A stretch of DNA of 64,000 bases, from NCBI GenBank assembly GCA_963971405.1, contig OZ020484.1, positions 8,866,001 to 8,930,000 of the forward strand, in the 5' to 3' direction. The position numbers and the translations under genes are program-made. The notes below the pieces were generated by a model. It saw only the letters and a list, made by a program, of their open reading frames with translations, ran no database searches and had not been told where the DNA came from. Below, piece by piece: positions 53,019 to 63,808 of this stretch (its first letter is position 1; each line of letters opens with the position of its first letter). Source of the DNA: Psococerastis gibbosa (Eukaryota > Arthropoda > Insecta > Psocodea > Psocidae).

Positions 53019-53916
53019 AATTTTTTGCTTTCCAATTTATACGTAGTATAAGGAAAGCTTTGTGACGGTCGAAATTTTCAATTCCGAGATTTCAACGGTT
53101 TTACACGTTTTGAGGTCCCAGGAACCAAAAAATGTGTTTTTTTACGAAATGTCTGTCTGTCCGTCTGTCGTTCTGTCGTTCTGTCTGTCTGCGTCGATTT
53201 CCAGGCAAACTACTCGGTCGATTTTAATAAAATTTTGCGTGTAGGTTTATAAAAATCATACCTCGAGACCATTTTTTTTTATTTGGGGCCAACTCAATTT
53301 GGGAGGGATTTATTCTCAAAAAACTAAAAAAAAACGTCTAAAAAAATTATTTCTGAAAAACGGCTGCAACGATTTCTTTTAAATTCACATATATTCTCCT
53401 ATGGGCCCACACCGTGGCCTGGGACTGTGTCAAACCATACTACTACATATATTGTAGTTGTTATTAATGTTGATAAAATGCGGTGGGTCGCTTGCCCCTT
53501 GATAGTTTGATTCTGGGGGTAAAAAAATAAAAATAACTTAATTTTCATGAAAAATGGCTGAAAAATAATTTTTCTGCGAAACCTTTCTATTGATTATTTC
53601 TTCTTTCAGGTATGTTTTAGGTGTTAAATTGAGTAACGAAACCGGACAGATTGCTTTCCCAGAAAAGTATATGGTTTTGTACAAAAAAATTGTTTTTTGA
53701 AAAAAAAATCACGCTCAAAGGCATTGCGTGCCCTGCCAGTATTGTTGTATGGTAATGTGTTGGTCTGATCTATCTAGAATTTACCTCACCTCCAGTGACG
53801 TCAGGTGGACACCCCCCCCCCCCCCCCGCGAGATATCGGAAATTTAACCATATGAAAATTATTTACCATGAAATTACTCATGAAAGCATGTTCGAGTAAA
53901 CTCGGACCGGTTCTTT
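53019..53916 (+). mobile_element. Family E (Helentron-like) copy, near full length
   Basis: Same order as 2301-3178. It carries about 65 extra bases after CACATATATTCT (53,397-53,460) and an 18-base C run at 53,811. The 3' subterminal AAATTGGAAAGC box has been partly lost (ATTACTCATGAAAGCATG), but the terminal hairpin CGAGTAAACTCG and end remain. Confidence 0.75.
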
Positions 53917-54796
53917 CTGTTTCACGCGGAAAATTGTATTTGTATTGTAATTTTATTTGTAATTGTATAGTAAGAAAAACACTGTCTCAGTAGTCATTCA
54001 CCAGATATTGGAAACTGCTTGTTTTAAAATGGCTTCTTTGAAGATTCATCGGACTTGTAATCAGTTTAAGAATTTGAAACATGTTGTCGAGTGCTAGTTA
54101 GCTTACCTTAAGTTTATTACCTTATATGCTATTCCATTATAGCGTCTTTAATCATAATAGTATAGAATAATAACTAATAATTGTTTTGATTCAATAGGCG
54201 TCGAAATAACTAATAGGCTAACTTAAACAGAGAGTTAACTTTACAAACAGTTAGAATTAGTTATCAGACGATTCTTCTTCTTCTCCTTCGAATGCCTCTT
54301 GATTGGCTATCATCATGGCAATCGCATACAAGTAGACACAGTATTTCGGACTCCCCAAAAGGAAGTCAAATAGTTCCTAACTACAATTAAATATACTTAA
54401 TTAAATATGCCCACTACTAACTTAATTATACTTCCTATATTATTGCTTGGATTGACTATTGACTATATTATTGTAACAATAACAACAGTTGACCTGGACC
54501 CATCCTACCGGGTCCACGGTATTTTTGTATCACAAATGTATTGCATATTGTATGATTATATTGATTGATTGATTGATTGATGTAGAGTATCCAATGTACT
54601 TAGTCATGATGACTGTACGAGAGAATTGTAATGCAGTGGTTACCCATTGCCTTCAGCATTGTCATGCCGTTAACAAGTGCCCCAGTAGTGGATGCGTTTT
54701 TAGTGGCGGCAACCATTCGTCACATAGTCATCCTCGGGTTACTGTGACATTTTCTAGACAAGCCTGCACCACCAGACTTGCCACCACACCCTCCGA
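53917..54796. other. Unannotated stretch with TTGA microsatellite
   Basis: (TTGA)n at about 54,562. The 75-codon frame at 54573-54800 is unrecognised and runs into the MITE. Confidence 0.3.
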
Positions 54797-55064
54797 TTAG
54801 GCGGGGATTCCACCGACCGGCTAGGGCTAAATACAAAAACGGTGACGTGGTAGCAGACATTCAAGACTTAGGCGGGGTTTCCACCGACCTCGCATTGCAG
54901 AATGCAAATGACATTGACGGAAATTAGAATTTTCTTTTTATAGAAATCTATTAAAATGTTTGCACTTAACATATCCCATGACGCCATTTTTTAATTTTAG
55001 TTTGTTTGTTTGTGATTTTACTGTATGATCATTGATTAATTTTAACTATGGAATAGAGGAAAAC

Positions 55065-56338
55065 TAGAGGTGCGACGAGCGATACACCGGCCTGTATCGA
55101 TTCATTTCGAGTCGGGTAGTGAAATGAATCGATTCTTTCTTTCGATACAATGATACACCGGGCTTCTGATGCAGCCCAAAATCACAGTATAAGAAGACAT
55201 ATCTTTGCAACTAACTTCACTGAGCTGCTAAGAGAATGTATGATAATATATTTCGGGTTTCGTCTTAGTTGTTGGGTTTGTCATTTAAAGCGTCATGATT
55301 AATTTCGGGTTTAACAGTCAATTTAAAATAAAGTGAACCCAGGCTCAAACGAGTGAACGATGCAGTGATACACCAATTCAGCGAATGCTCGAATCAGATT
55401 GAATTTAAAAGACAGGGAAGCCATTTAGTCTGCTACAAATTTGTCTGCCATCTTATGACTATAACAAACCAATCTCAATATTAGTTGAGAGGGTTATTAC
55501 CTGACACGTTATGATTTCTTTCGGGTAGCTGGGACATCATAGTTTACTAACTGCTACTTAGTTTAACACCGATGCAGCAGCTGAGCAGCGCTACCCTGAG
55601 TCCCTGACCACCCCTAGCCGCCATATATATTGATAACGGTACGTAGTACGTACAGGGTCAGTCGTCTGGGTTTCCGGTCTGTATACAGCCGGGGGGGCGG
55701 GGCCCTCGGGGTGATTGCTATAACGCTAGCCGCCATACACAAGGTCAGGGTATACAACCCCGGCCCTCCAGGGCCGTGCCGCTGGGGCCTCCGTGGTGTA
55801 CCGGAAGCGGTTTACGCCCGGCGCCGAGACTAATCTAAATTCTAAACAGTACTCTGAACTGTATCAATAATCAATTCCGCTAATGCCCGATTGCTCGAAC
55901 CGGATTGAATTTAAAAGATAGGAAGATCTATTAGCCTGCCACTAATTTGTCTACCATCCTATGGTTATAACTAACCAATCCAATTATAAGTTGAGGAGGT
56001 TATCACCTGACACGCTATGATTTCTTTCGGGTAGCAGGGACATCTAAGTCTACAAGCCGCAATAGAAATTAGCATAAGAAGGTATGTTTTAATAAATGTA
56101 AACATTAAGATGTACCAGGCATCTTATACTGAAAAAAATGAAAAATACCGATACTTCATAATAAGATGAGAGATAAGATATACAAATTGTGCGAGTTAAG
56201 CGCTCATTTTAAAATTTTAATTTTTGTGGGTTGGTGTATCGCTGTATTGAAACATTTTGCACTGTGTCGTTTGATGTACCGATGCAGCGCACTGTATCGA
56301 TTCTTTCGAGTCGGGTAGTATCGCTCGTCGCACCTCTA
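55065..56338. mobile_element. hAT element (1274 bp, non-autonomous) inside MITE A
   Basis: Exact 8-bp duplications AGGAAAAC lie at 55057-55064 and 56339-56346. Inverted termini are TAGAGGTGCGACGAGCGATA and TATCGCTCGTCGCACCTCTA. Subterminal GTATCGAT boxes and CGAGTCGGGTAGT recur at both ends, possible transposase-binding sites. A ~170-bp segment is present twice in direct orientation (55384-55550 and 55881-56055). No transposase coding is seen. Confidence 0.9.
55615..55835 (+). other. GC-rich segment between the hAT internal repeats
   Basis: Markedly GC-rich (GGGGGGGCGGGGCCCTCGGG, TCCAGGGCCGTGCCGCTGGG) within AT-rich surroundings. A 67-codon frame is open but low-complexity and unrecognised. 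It may be a captured fragment or an unknown SINE. Confidence 0.35.
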
Positions 56339-56478
56339 AGGAAAACTAACATTTCCGTCAATGTCATTTGCATTCTGCAATGCGAGGTCGGTGGAAACCC
56401 CGCCTAAGTCTTGAAAGTCTGCTACCTCGTCACCGTTTTTGTATTTTGCCCTAGCCGGTCGGTGGAATCCCCGCCTTA

Positions 56479-57092
56479 TGCCACTGCATGGTCAGGGACT
56501 GCTTATTCGTTACATTCGCAGCTAGCCACTGTATCTCGTGGCCTTTTCGCTATCCGCCACCTGCGGCCCCGCTTTTAGCCTGCAGCTCAGCGATAGCTGA
56601 TTATTATTGTTTTATGTACTATATAAGTATATAGCCTATTTAAATAATTCAAAAAGTGTTGGTGATAGCAGGAAATCTTCATAAACGCAGGTACGTATAA
56701 ATATATATTATATAGTATAGACCAATCATTATATTGTCTTGTACTTACACTATACGTACCATATTTTTTTTGTTTTTGTTTACAGGTAAGTGAAACTCAC
56801 CAATCAAGCTGAGTTTGTCTGCTTTGGATCAATCTACTGAACAACAGTAAGTCAAAGCCTGGCCCAGTAAATGTTAAGTACAATTTAGGTTTAATATATT
56901 TCAAAAGTAAAATTTGCCTACACCTTCAAACGCACAACGACTTGAAATATTAATGAGAAAATTTATGCGAGGACTTAGGAAAACTTTATTCCCTCTTCGC
57001 TGCCACAAGAAGTATCTAACCTAATGTTCTCTCCCCCCTCTCTATCTCCCTTTATCTATCTATGTATCTATCCATCTATTTTTCTACAAGGA
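56479..57092. other. Stretch holding a recursive-splice-like site
   Basis: Apart from the juxtaposed acceptor/donor near 56,785 (own entry) nothing is recognised. A short CTCTATCTATC-type low-complexity run lies near 57,040. Confidence 0.3.
56757..56792 (+). promoter_or_regulatory. Candidate recursive (zero-length exon) splice site
   Basis: A T-rich tract (ATTTTTTTTGTTTTTGTTTA) runs directly into CAG|GTAAGTG, so a strong 3' splice site and a consensus 5' splice site share the boundary 56785/56786. This is the pattern of ratchet points that let very long introns be removed stepwise in Drosophila. No host exons are identified, so function is not shown. Confidence 0.35.
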
Positions 57093-57100
57093 TATAGAAC

Positions 57101-57285
57101 CAAGGCCGTGCCCAGGTTTTGATTTCGGGGGGGGGGGGGGGGTTTACAAATTTTTTTTTACGTAATTTAATTATAAATTAGTGGATGGATTCTTCAAACA
57201 ATACAGGTTTAAATTTTTTTTAAAATTATTTCGGGGGGGGGGGGGGGTCCGGACCCCATGGACCACCCCCCTGGCCATGGCCATG
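57101..57285. mobile_element. hAT-type MITE (185 bp) with 8-bp target duplication
   Basis: Exact repeats TATAGAAC lie at 57093-57100 and 57286-57293. Ends are CAAGGCCGTGCCCAGG and CCTGGCCATGGCCATG. Two G runs of about 14-16 bases lie inside. Non-coding. Confidence 0.88.
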
Positions 57286-57293
57286 TATAGAAC

Positions 57294-57577
57294 ATTAAAA
57301 AACCTAGTGTTAGTTCAGTACGTCATTATTGAAATGGTAATTTTTCATGAACAAAATTAAAAATACATTCCCCAAAGCATGAAATAATACTTTGTACTAC
57401 TCCACCACAAGTAGTACAATAGTACAAAATTTACATGGTTCTTGTTTGCTATTAGCTGTAGTGTATGGGATCGCTCGGCTTCTTGTTTGGCCACCCCTAG
57501 AGTTCTCTATAGGAGAGATGGGACATTCCAGTGCCCCAACATTTTTTTTTATCCTGGGCCCACCTGATGCCATGTCT
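57294..57577. other. Unannotated stretch
   Basis: Short frames on both strands, none recognised. Confidence 0.3.
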
Positions 57578-57585
57578 CCTATGAT

Positions 57586-57762
57586 CATGGCCGTAGCCAA
57601 GGGGGGGGGGGGGTTCATGGGGATTCAAACCCCCCCCCCCTCCAGAAATGAAATGGCTTGATACTAGATAGAATCGGATTTTGAGAGGAAAAATAAAAAC
57701 CACTATGTAATACCCAATGAAATTTATAAAACCCCCGAAAAAAAATCCTGGCTACGGCCTTG
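57586..57762. mobile_element. hAT-type MITE (177 bp)
   Basis: Flanks CCTATGAT (57578-57585) and CCTATGGT (57763-57770) match at 7 of 8. Ends are CATGGCCGTAGCC and GGCTACGGCCTTG. G and C runs lie just inside the left end. The truncated element at 12,522 belongs here. Confidence 0.82.
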
Positions 57763-57877
57763 CCTATGGTCAGTCATTGCAAAAACGAACCTACCAGTTG
57801 GCCCCAGGATTCGAAAACTATGTTAGGCGCGCTGGAATAACCCATCTCCCCCTATATACCTGTAGTATACTGCTATA

Positions 57878-58394
57878 GGGGTCTTCACAGTGTTCGTGTT
57901 ATCGAGTTATCGAGTTAAATGTGCTATTCAAGTTAACACATAATCGTGAGTGTACCTCGGGAGTGAGTTATCATGCTATATCGACATCGAGTATCGACAG
58001 AGTAAACAACGTGGTAGTAGTCAGACGTTCGTGGCACGGGTTTAAAGAAAGTGGCAGAACTCTATTCTAGTGCCACATTTGTTTATATTTTTTGTTCATT
58101 TTGGTTATTATAATTTTAATTATTTACGGTAATTTCTTGTGATAATAGTTTATACAAATAAATTTAAATACTACAAAATTTTAAACGCGTGTTTCAAATC
58201 AATTGGACAAAAACAATATGGCGGCGGTCAAACCTGAGCTATAGCAAGGTAAATAACACGTTAACCAACTTGGAAGTGGGTTTAGGATAGCACGCTGGTT
58301 AGCTGGTTATAGGGTTATCGGTGTGTTAACTTAGCTTGATATAACACACTTAACTAGGTATATAACTCGATAACACGAACACTGTGAAGACCCC
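57878..58394. mobile_element. MITE (517 bp) with TA duplication
   Basis: Inverted ends GGGGTCTTCACAGTGTTCGT and ACGAACACTGTGAAGACCCC are perfect complements, extended by GTTATCGAGTTAT / ATAACTCGATAAC. TA lies on both sides (57876-57877 and 58395-58396). GTTAACAC motifs repeat inward. Probably a mariner/Tc1 or related superfamily passenger. Non-coding. Confidence 0.85.
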
Positions 58395-58396
58395 TA

Positions 58397-59090
58397 GTGC
58401 CTTGTTTGGCTATATCCAAATCGATAGATTAAAGAAACAAAAACATCAAACTAAAGCAAATAAAAAAACTTGTCAAAAAATTTGGCGGGAAATCGGAACG
58501 TGCCATGGCATTAATGACTAATCAATCGCCTTACTCTATTGTATTCTACTATATTTTCCATCCTGTGTCTCTATTATATAAATGATAATGGAATATTCGT
58601 GTAAGGGTGGAAGGCTTTTCTGCCCGAGAAAGAGCCCCCACAAGGCCAAACCAGGCACTGGTTTCTTGTAGACACTCCACTTAAAGCAGCGTTCACTTTA
58701 GAATAGTATCAGTGTCAAAACCGCACAGTGGGTAAAGCTGAGAGACTTATTAAAGGAACCTGAAACTTAAACGAGAAACATGAACTATAACAATGGCTAT
58801 ACAAGATAAATTCTAATGGCAGCGTTTCCATCTAGTACCGTGAAAACCCGTGAATCGTCTAAAATAAATATTTTGGGCAATTTCTCGTTTCTTTCGGATT
58901 GTTGTAGCAACCCTCGTATGCATATTGCTAGATGAGAATTTCTTTAATTCTTAATTTAACTGATGTAAAATAATAGGAAACCAACTATATAAAGCCTAAT
59001 AATTGTATTGTAGCGCCAAATTTCATATGCATTAAGCTTATTTCTATCCATGTAATGTAATAATCCATGTAATAATGCATTCACTAGAGA
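58397..59090. other. Unannotated stretch
   Basis: No feature recognised. Confidence 0.3.
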
Positions 59091-59097
59091 CATAAGT

Positions 59098-62000
59098 AAA
59101 TTCCAGTAGCACAGGTAACACAGAAATTTTCATGACCAGAAAGATCATAGATTCCCTACAAAAGTAACACGTCCGCCTAAAACAGAATTGAAAAGTATTG
59201 TACGCACGCCACTGCAGAGTCTATTAACATAGTAATTCGTTCCTCAGGTGGTAAATTCGTGTAACCTAGGACCAAAACATCGCATCCTATACGAATCCTA
59301 AACACAAATAACAGAAAGATGAAAGATTGCCCAAAGCTGAAGTGAAGAGGTGCATACGACACTGCAATGTCTATTGACTTATTAATAATGTATTTGCCCG
59401 GTTGTAAAGACATGTAACACCGGAGCAAAACATCGAATTGAAGCCCACACAAATCACAAACAACTTAAGCACAGAAAGTTTTCATAACCAGTAAGATCAA
59501 AGACTCCCCACAAAAGTAGCGCGTCCCCTGGAGATTGCCCAAAGCTGAAATGAAGAGGTACATACGCCACTGCAATGTCTATTGTCATATTAATAATTTA
59601 TTTGCCCGGTTGTAAAGACCAATAACAAAGGAAGAAAACATCGGAGAGAAGCCCACACAAATTCAAAACAACAAAAAACACAGAAAGTTTTCAAAACCAG
59701 AATGATCAAAGACTCCCCACAAAAGTAGCGCGTCCCCTGGAGATTGCCCAAAGCTGAAATGAAGAGGTACATACGCCACTGCAATGTCTATTGTCATATT
59801 AATAATTTATTTGCCCGGTTGTAAAGACCAATAACAAAGGAGGAAAACATCGGAGAGAAGCCCACACAAATCCAAAACAACAAAAAACACAGAAAGTTTT
59901 CAAAACCAGAATGATCAAAGACTCCCCACAAAAGTAGCGCGTCCCCTGGAGATTGCCCAAAGCTGAAATGAAGAGGCACATACGCCACTGCAATGTCTAT
60001 TGTCATATTAATAATTTATTTGCCCGGTTGTAAAGACCAATAACAAAGGAAGAAAACATCGGAGAGAAGCCCACACAAATTCAAAACAACAAAAAACACA
60101 GAAAGTTTTCAAAACCAGAATGATCAAAGACTCCCCACAAAAGTAGCGCGTCCCCTGGAGATTGCCCAAAGCTGAAATGAAGAGGTACATACGCCACTGC
60201 AATGTCTATTGTCATATTAATAATTTATTTGCCCGGTTGTAAAGACCAATAACAAAGGAGGAAAACATCGGAGAGAAGCCCACACAAATCCAAAACAACA
60301 AAAAACACAGAAAGTTTTCAAAACCAGAATGATCAAAGACTCCCCACAAAAGTAGCGCGTCCCCTGGAGATTGCCCAAAGCTGAAATGAAGAGGTACATA
60401 CGCCACTGCAATGTCTATTGTCATATTAATAATTTATTTGCCCGGTTGTAAAGACCAATAACAAAGGAGGAAAACATCGGAGAGAAGCCCACACAAATCC
60501 AAAACAACAAAAAACACAGAAAGTTTTCAAAACCAGAATGATCAAAGACTCCCCACAAAAGTAGCGCGTCCCCTGGAGATTGCCCAAAGCTGAAATGAAG
60601 AGGTACATACGCCACTGCAATGTCTATTGTCATATTAATAATTTATTTGCCCGGTTGTAAAGACCAATAACAAAGGAGGAAAACATCGGAGAGAAGCCCA
60701 CACAAATTCAAAACAACAAAAAACACAGAAAGTTTTCAAAACCAGAATGATCAAAGACTCCCCACAAAAGTAGCGCGTCCCCTGGAGATTGCCCAAAGCT
60801 GAAATGAAGAGGTACATACGCCACTGCAATGTCTATTGTCATATTAATAATTTATTTGCCCGGTTGTAAAGACCAATAACAAAGGAGGAAAACATCGGAG
60901 AGAAGCCCACACAAATCCAAAACAACAAAAAACACAGAAAGTTTTCAAAACCAGAATGATCAAAGACTCCCCACAAAAGTAGCGCGTCCCCTGGAGATTG
61001 CCCAAAGCTGAAATGAAGAGGTACATACGCCACTGCAATGTCTATTGTCATATTAATAATTTATTTGCCCGGTTGTAAAGACCAATAACAAAGGAGGAAA
61101 ACATCGGAGAGAAGCCCACACAAATCCAAAACAACAAAAAACACAGAAAGTTTTCAAAACCAGAATGATCAAAGACTCCCCACAAAAGTAGCGCGTCCCC
61201 TGGAGATTGCCCAAAGCTGAAATGAAGAGGTACATACGCCACTGCAATGTCTATTGTCATATTAATAATTTATTTGCCCGGTTGTAAAGACCAATAACAA
61301 AGGAGGAAAACATCGGAGAGAAGCCCACACAAATCCAAAACAACAAAAAACACAGAAAGTTTTCAAAACCAGAATGATCAAAGACTCCCCACAAAAGTAG
61401 CGCGTCCCCTGGAGATTGCCCAAAGCTGAAATGAAGAGGTACATACGCCACTGCAATGTCTATTGTCATATTAATAATTTATTTGCCCGGTTGTAAAGAC
61501 CAATAACAAAGGAGGAAAACATCGGAGAGAAGCCCACACAAATCCAAAACAACAAAAAACACAGAAAGTTTTCAAAACCAGAATGATCAAAGACTCCCCA
61601 CAAAAGTAGCGCGTCCCCTGGAGATTGCCCAAAGCTGAAATGAAGAGGTACATACGCCACTGCAATGTCTATTGTCATATTAATAATTTATTTGCCCGGT
61701 TGTAAAGACCAATAACAAAGGAGGAAAACATCGGAGAGAAGCCCACACAAATCCAAAACAACAAAAAACACAGAAAGTTTTCAAAACCAGAATGATCAAA
61801 GACTCCCCACAAAAGTAGCGCGTCCCCTGGAGATTGCCCAAAGCTGAAATGAAGAGGTACATACGCCACTGCAATGTCTATTGTCATATTAATAATTTAT
61901 TTGCCCGGTTGTAAAGACCAATAACAAAGGAGGAAAACATCGGAGAGAAGCCCACACAAATTCAAAACAACAAAAAACACAGAAAGTTTTCAAAACCAGA

Positions 62001-62755
62001 ATGATCAAAGACTCCCCACAAAAGTAGCGCGTCCCCTGGAGATTGCCCAAAGCTGAAATGAAGAGGTACATACGCCACTGCAATGTCTATTGTCATATTA
62101 ATAATTTATTTGCCCGGTTGTAAAGACCAATAACAAAGGAGGAAAACATCGGAGAGAAGCCCACACAAATCCAAAACAACAAAAAACACAGAAAGTTTTC
62201 AAAACCAGAATGATCAAAGACTCCCCACAAAAGTAGCGCGTCCCCTGGAGATTGCCCAAAGCTGAAATGAAGAGGTACATACGCCACTGCAATGTCTATT
62301 GTCATATTAATAATTTATTTGCCCGGTTGTAAAGACCAATAACAAAGGAGGAAAACATCGGAGAGAAGCCCACACAAATTCAAAACAACAAAAAACACAG
62401 AAAGTTTTCAAAACCAGAATGATCAAAGACTCCCCACAAAAGTAGCGCGTCCCCTGGAGATTGCCCAAAGCTGAAATGAAGAGGTACATACGCCACAGCA
62501 ATGTCTATTGACATATTAATAATTTATTTGCCCGGTTGTAAAGACCAATAACAAAGGAAGAAAACATCGGAGAGAAGCCCACACAAATCCAAAACAACAA
62601 AAAACACAGAAAGTTTTCAAAACCAGAATGATCAAAGACTCCCCACAAAAGTAGCGCGTCCGCTGGGGATTGCCCAAAGCTGAAATAAAAAGGATTGTAC
62701 TGTACGCCACTGCAGTGTCTATTAACATATTAATTCGTTCGTCCCGTGGAAATTC
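59098..62755. repeat. 209-bp tandem satellite array, ~16 full units plus decayed edges
   Basis: From about 59,359 to 62,707 the unit (landmarks TTTATTTGCCCGGTTGTAAA, AACATCGGAGAGAAGCCCAC, AGTAGCGCGTCCCCTGGAGA, ACATACGCCACTGCAATG) repeats every 209 bp. Central units are almost identical. The main variants are AGGAAG/AGGAGG and AATTC/AATCC. The outermost units (59,098-59,358 and 62,708-62,755) are diverged or shortened and share TCTATTAACATA.TAATTCG. This is the homogenised-centre, decayed-edge pattern expected from unequal exchange. Because 209 is not a multiple of 3, the repeated 64-70-codon minus frames cannot join and are not genes. Confidence 0.95.
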
Positions 62756-63228
62756 CTTCCTTAAAATAAACAGTAATAGTTAGGGTACATTTAAGGCAGT
62801 TAAAGTAATTGGGGGGTGCGGCGTCACGTCAATCCTGGCGCGACTGTTTTATTGAATAACTATCGCACGTCCCATCGTACCTCACACGTATATCTTCAAC
62901 CTTATATATACAGTAATTGAGGTTGAACCCTTTGGGATTGATGACAGGCTTATAGATTTTTTGCCGCTTAATTTTTACCCTCTTTTCCTTGTTTCGTCTA
63001 CAAATCGAAAATTAACTGTCCTGTGAACTCGTGGTCTGTTTCTCAGTAAATTTGATTTTTAAACTGATTTTTCAGAAAAAAATTTTGTGCAGGTAATGTA
63101 GATTATTATTATAATTATATTGTATATAGTATATACAGTATAATATATTATTATTATTTAATACTGGGCGAGAAAAAATTAGGTGAAGTATGTGAAGTGA
63201 TTCTTATTATTATTATTACCATTATATC
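62756..63228. other. Unannotated AT-rich stretch
   Basis: 63,100-63,220 is (TTA)n/TATA low-complexity DNA. Confidence 0.35.
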
Positions 63229-63412
63229 AGGACATGTAGAGTAGTGGTAACGACTTCGGCTTGCACGCGAAAGGTTGTTGGTTCGAGTCTCACACTTGCT
63301 ACATTTTCTGGCCATGATTCGGAGGGGATTTAAAGCAGACGGTCCCGGGGTCTCCCAAGTTAGTGTTGCCTTAGTAATAGGACAAAAGAAGCCAAGATTT
63401 ATTTATTTATTT
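63229..63412 (+). mobile_element. SINE-A copy 10
   Basis: AGGACATGTAGAGTAGTGGT, B box GGTTCGAGTCTC, GACGGTCCCGGGGTCTCCC, an internal deletion of the GAGAGGGCTTTATAGCCC part, and a TTTATTTATTTA tail. Confidence 0.8.
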
Positions 63413-63698
63413 ACACATTTACAATGGGCTGGAATTATACATTTAATATACGATCAGTTATACATGTACAGTACCTTACACGGCATATCAAAGCCTATGT
63501 ACTATACTACTGTATGAGTACTACAAATATAAATAAAAAAATAAAATAAATGACTTCTTGTTCTCTCTTTGTATAAATAAAGATTGTTCGCATAGAAACA
63601 TTTCAATGAATGTATCCGAATAACCTCTTCAGCCGCTTCTATAGGTAATACCTGTGTTGAGTTACGACAGGTTTCCGATCGCATGGTGTGTAGAGAAT
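63413..63698. other. Unannotated stretch
   Basis: No feature recognised. Confidence 0.3.
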
Positions 63699-63808
63699 CG
63701 CGGGGTGGCGGCCTGCTTTTCATGCCCTCCGAAGCATGGCCTGAAAATGAAGGAAGGAACAACCTTTCGCGTGGAGTTAGTACATACCACTACTCGACAT
63801 AGGTACCT
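63699..63808 (-). mobile_element. SINE-A copy 11, diverged fragment
   Basis: GGCGGCCTGCTTTTCATGCC, CTCCGAAGCATGGCCTGAAA, GGAACAACCTTTCGCGTG and TACCACTACTCGACATAGG follow the minus-strand SINE-A. The B box area is partly deleted. Confidence 0.65.

Larger units (their letters stand above)
54800..56475. mobile_element. Harbinger-like MITE family A, copy 5, hosting a hAT element
   Basis: Ends GGCGGGGATTCCACCGACC and GGTCGGTGGAATCCCCGCC are perfect complements, with TTA on both sides (54797-54799 and 56476-56478). Its own length is ~394 bp (54800-55064 plus 56347-56475). The terminal bases differ from the other copies (GGGG in place of CCC), but the change is the same at both ends. Confidence 0.88.

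Noticed and set aside
59359-62707. CRISPR array
   Set aside because: The whole 209-bp unit is repeated with no variable spacers, in a eukaryotic context without cas genes.
59177-62728. Repeated 64-91-codon minus frames across the satellite
   Set aside because: They recur because the DNA repeats every 209 bp. The period is not divisible by 3, there are two overlapping frames per unit, and no start or splice context is conserved separately from the DNA.
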